A stretch of 12,997 nt of DNA from Rubripirellula sp. (GTDB taxonomy: Bacteria > Planctomycetota > Planctomycetia > Pirellulales > Pirellulaceae): NCBI GenBank assembly GCA_029287555.1, contig JARFQX010000885.1, positions 1 through 12,997 of the forward strand, given 5' to 3'. The stretch's first letter is position 1. The number at the start of each line of letters is the position of its first letter. Below, piece after piece: positions 11,907-12,997 of the stretch. Under the pieces are notes generated by a model. It was not told the DNA's origin and did no database searches. It saw nothing but the letters and a program-made list of their open reading frames with translations. Position numbers and translations under genes: made by a program.

Positions 11907-12997
11907 CGGCCTTTTCGAGTTTGCCACGTCTTCGCCACCCACCGCCGGCGATGAACTGCTGCCAACCTCGCGTCAACCATTTCAACAGTGATGCTGCGAG
12001 CCACAAGGCCCAAAACAGCATCAGCAGTCGGTAGTACCAAACGGAAATGGAAATGACCGAAGGGGTCGGTAAGTCGGGACCGCTTCTTGGTTGAAACCAA
12101 CGAAGCAACCATCGCGTGGATCCGTTACCGACAATGAACATGTCGGGGTGACCCAACAGTCCGGCGCCGACGACGAACATCAAAATGATCAACGAAGTCA
12201 CAGTCAATCCGACCAGCGCGACCTGGATCAGGTTGAAGGTCCAACGATGGCCCTCGAGCGGATGCTCACCCCGATACGCCAAGGCGAATAGCCAGCCGAC
12301 CACCAACATCGCGGCGATCAGGTGAACCTGGGTTAATCCGATCGCCAGTAGCGCCCACTCCCAACGCCTCAGTGGCGACATCGGGAGGCTGCCAAGCGCC
12401 AACGCCGCGAGCAGCGAAACGAGCAGGATCGTCCAAAATCGGACCGCCGGCCCCCGCAACGGACCGTCGGCCCAGAGAATCCAGCGGTTCTCGGGCACAA
12501 CCATCGAAGTCGAGATGTTCGATGCCTCTGCCGGCAGCTTGATCTGGCCGGCGATCACCGTGGGTGCCATCCTTTTCGAGGTGTTCCATGTCGATGCGAT
12601 CTTGTGCCGTCCTGGATTGACGGGAACGATCAAACGGTCGCCATCTCGTTGCTGGGGGACCCGATTGCCATCGACGGTCAAATCGGTGATCTCCGCCTCG
12701 GGATCCAACTCAATCACGAAGTCCGTGGCCAGGCTGCATTCCATCCCGATCTTCAATTCATTGGTGCGTCTGCGATTACCCAACGTCACCGAATGCTCGA
12801 CGCCTTGAACGGTAAGCACGTCGCCGGTGACGGCCGTGGGACGAGTGAAAGCCAGTGTCACGGACTCCCCCGGCCACGGTTGCCAAAGCGGTACCAATTG
12901 CGACGGATCGGGCTTGAATGCGGGCTGCAAACCAGAAATGGATACGTTCCACACCGGCGACGTAACCAGATACCAGCGTTCGACCCATCGATCCGTC
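11899..12997 (-). CDS. C-terminal part of a large hypothetical membrane protein (N-terminus outside window)
   Basis: The frame is open from the right edge (last whole codon 12994-12996) to a TGA at 11901-11899, about 365 visible residues. An in-frame GTG at 12954 exists, but the preceding residues (DRWVERWYLVTSPVWNV) read as real protein, so the gene continues beyond the window. The first roughly 185 residues are beta-rich and soluble-looking: WQPWPGESVTL, an ELDPEAEITDLTVDGNRVP stretch, and VPVNPGRHKIAS. They resemble an immunoglobulin-like or sugar-binding extracytoplasmic fold. After them come about four membrane helices, at about residues 187-205, 214-241, 253-281 and 316-341. The protein ends in a basic tail (GWRRRGKLEKAAT), which suggests a cytoplasmic C-terminus. 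I do not recognise a named family. The style is that of large, planctomycete-specific envelope proteins, but that is only an impression. It overlaps the convergent TIGR03545 gene by 8 bases. Confidence 0.75.
   Translation of the reverse strand, partial: TDRWVERWYLVTSPVWNVSISGLQPAFKPDPSQLVPLWQPWPGESVTLAFTRPTAVTGDVLTVQGVEHSVTLGNRRRTNELKIGMECSLATDFVIELDPEAEITDLTVDGNRVPQQRDGDRLIVPVNPGRHKIASTWNTSKRMAPTVIAGQIKLPAEASNISTSMVVPENRWILWADGPLRGPAVRFWTILLVSLLAALALGSLPMSPLRRWEWALLAIGLTQVHLIAAMLVVGWLFALAYRGEHPLEGHRWTFNLIQVALVGLTVTSLIILMFVVGAGLLGHPDMFIVGNGSTRWLLRWFQPRSGPDLPTPSVISISVWYYRLLMLFWALWLAASLLKWLTRGWQQFIAGGGWRRRGKLEKAAT

Overview
The window is a high-GC bacterial chromosome segment (roughly 58-60% G+C by eye) from a probable planctomycete, most likely a Pirellulaceae-type organism. 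This rests on family resemblance only: a YhaN-type giant ATPase, a TIGR03546/TIGR03545 pair, and a large hypothetical membrane protein with 'W-P-W-P-G' style sequence. No rRNA, tRNA, mobile element or CRISPR array is visible. Coding density is very high.

Left part (1-9027, all minus strand): a four-gene DNA-end-processing operon, transcribed from right to left as addB (6055-9027), addA (3353-6058), a YhaO-type Mre11/SbcD-like nuclease (2046-3329), and a YhaN-type Rad50/SbcC-like ATPase (starts at 2049 and runs off the left edge). addB/addA and yhaO/yhaN are joined by ATGA stop-start overlaps. addA and yhaO are separated by 23 bases that carry a duplicated Shine-Dalgarno segment. The gene order matches the addB-addA-sbcD-sbcC order known from Bacillus subtilis, but the last two places are taken by YhaO/YhaN-type proteins. 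AddA looks like the only ATP motor, and AddB carries the only recognisable PD-(D/E)XK nuclease. AddB also contains a 15-bp minisatellite coding for Ala/Pro/Asp pentapeptides.

Middle (9028-9333): a divergent intergenic region of about 306 bp. It holds a G-quadruplex-type G-run and two short inverted repeats. No convincing promoter could be read in it.

Right part: two plus-strand genes with an ATGA overlap encode a TIGR03546 (DUF2062-like) membrane protein with a long hydrophilic tail (9334-10158) and a TIGR03545 membrane-anchored, AsmA-like protein with a central coiled coil (10155-11906). Their function is unknown, and they are probably envelope proteins acting together. The second one ends tail-to-tail, with an 8-bp overlap, against the C-terminal part of a large minus-strand membrane protein (11899-12997) whose N-terminus lies beyond the right edge.

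Functionally the left operon should resect and process double-strand DNA ends for recombination. AddAB would unwind and degrade, while the YhaO/YhaN pair would trim blocked or hairpin ends. The right genes concern the envelope and have no evident link to repair.
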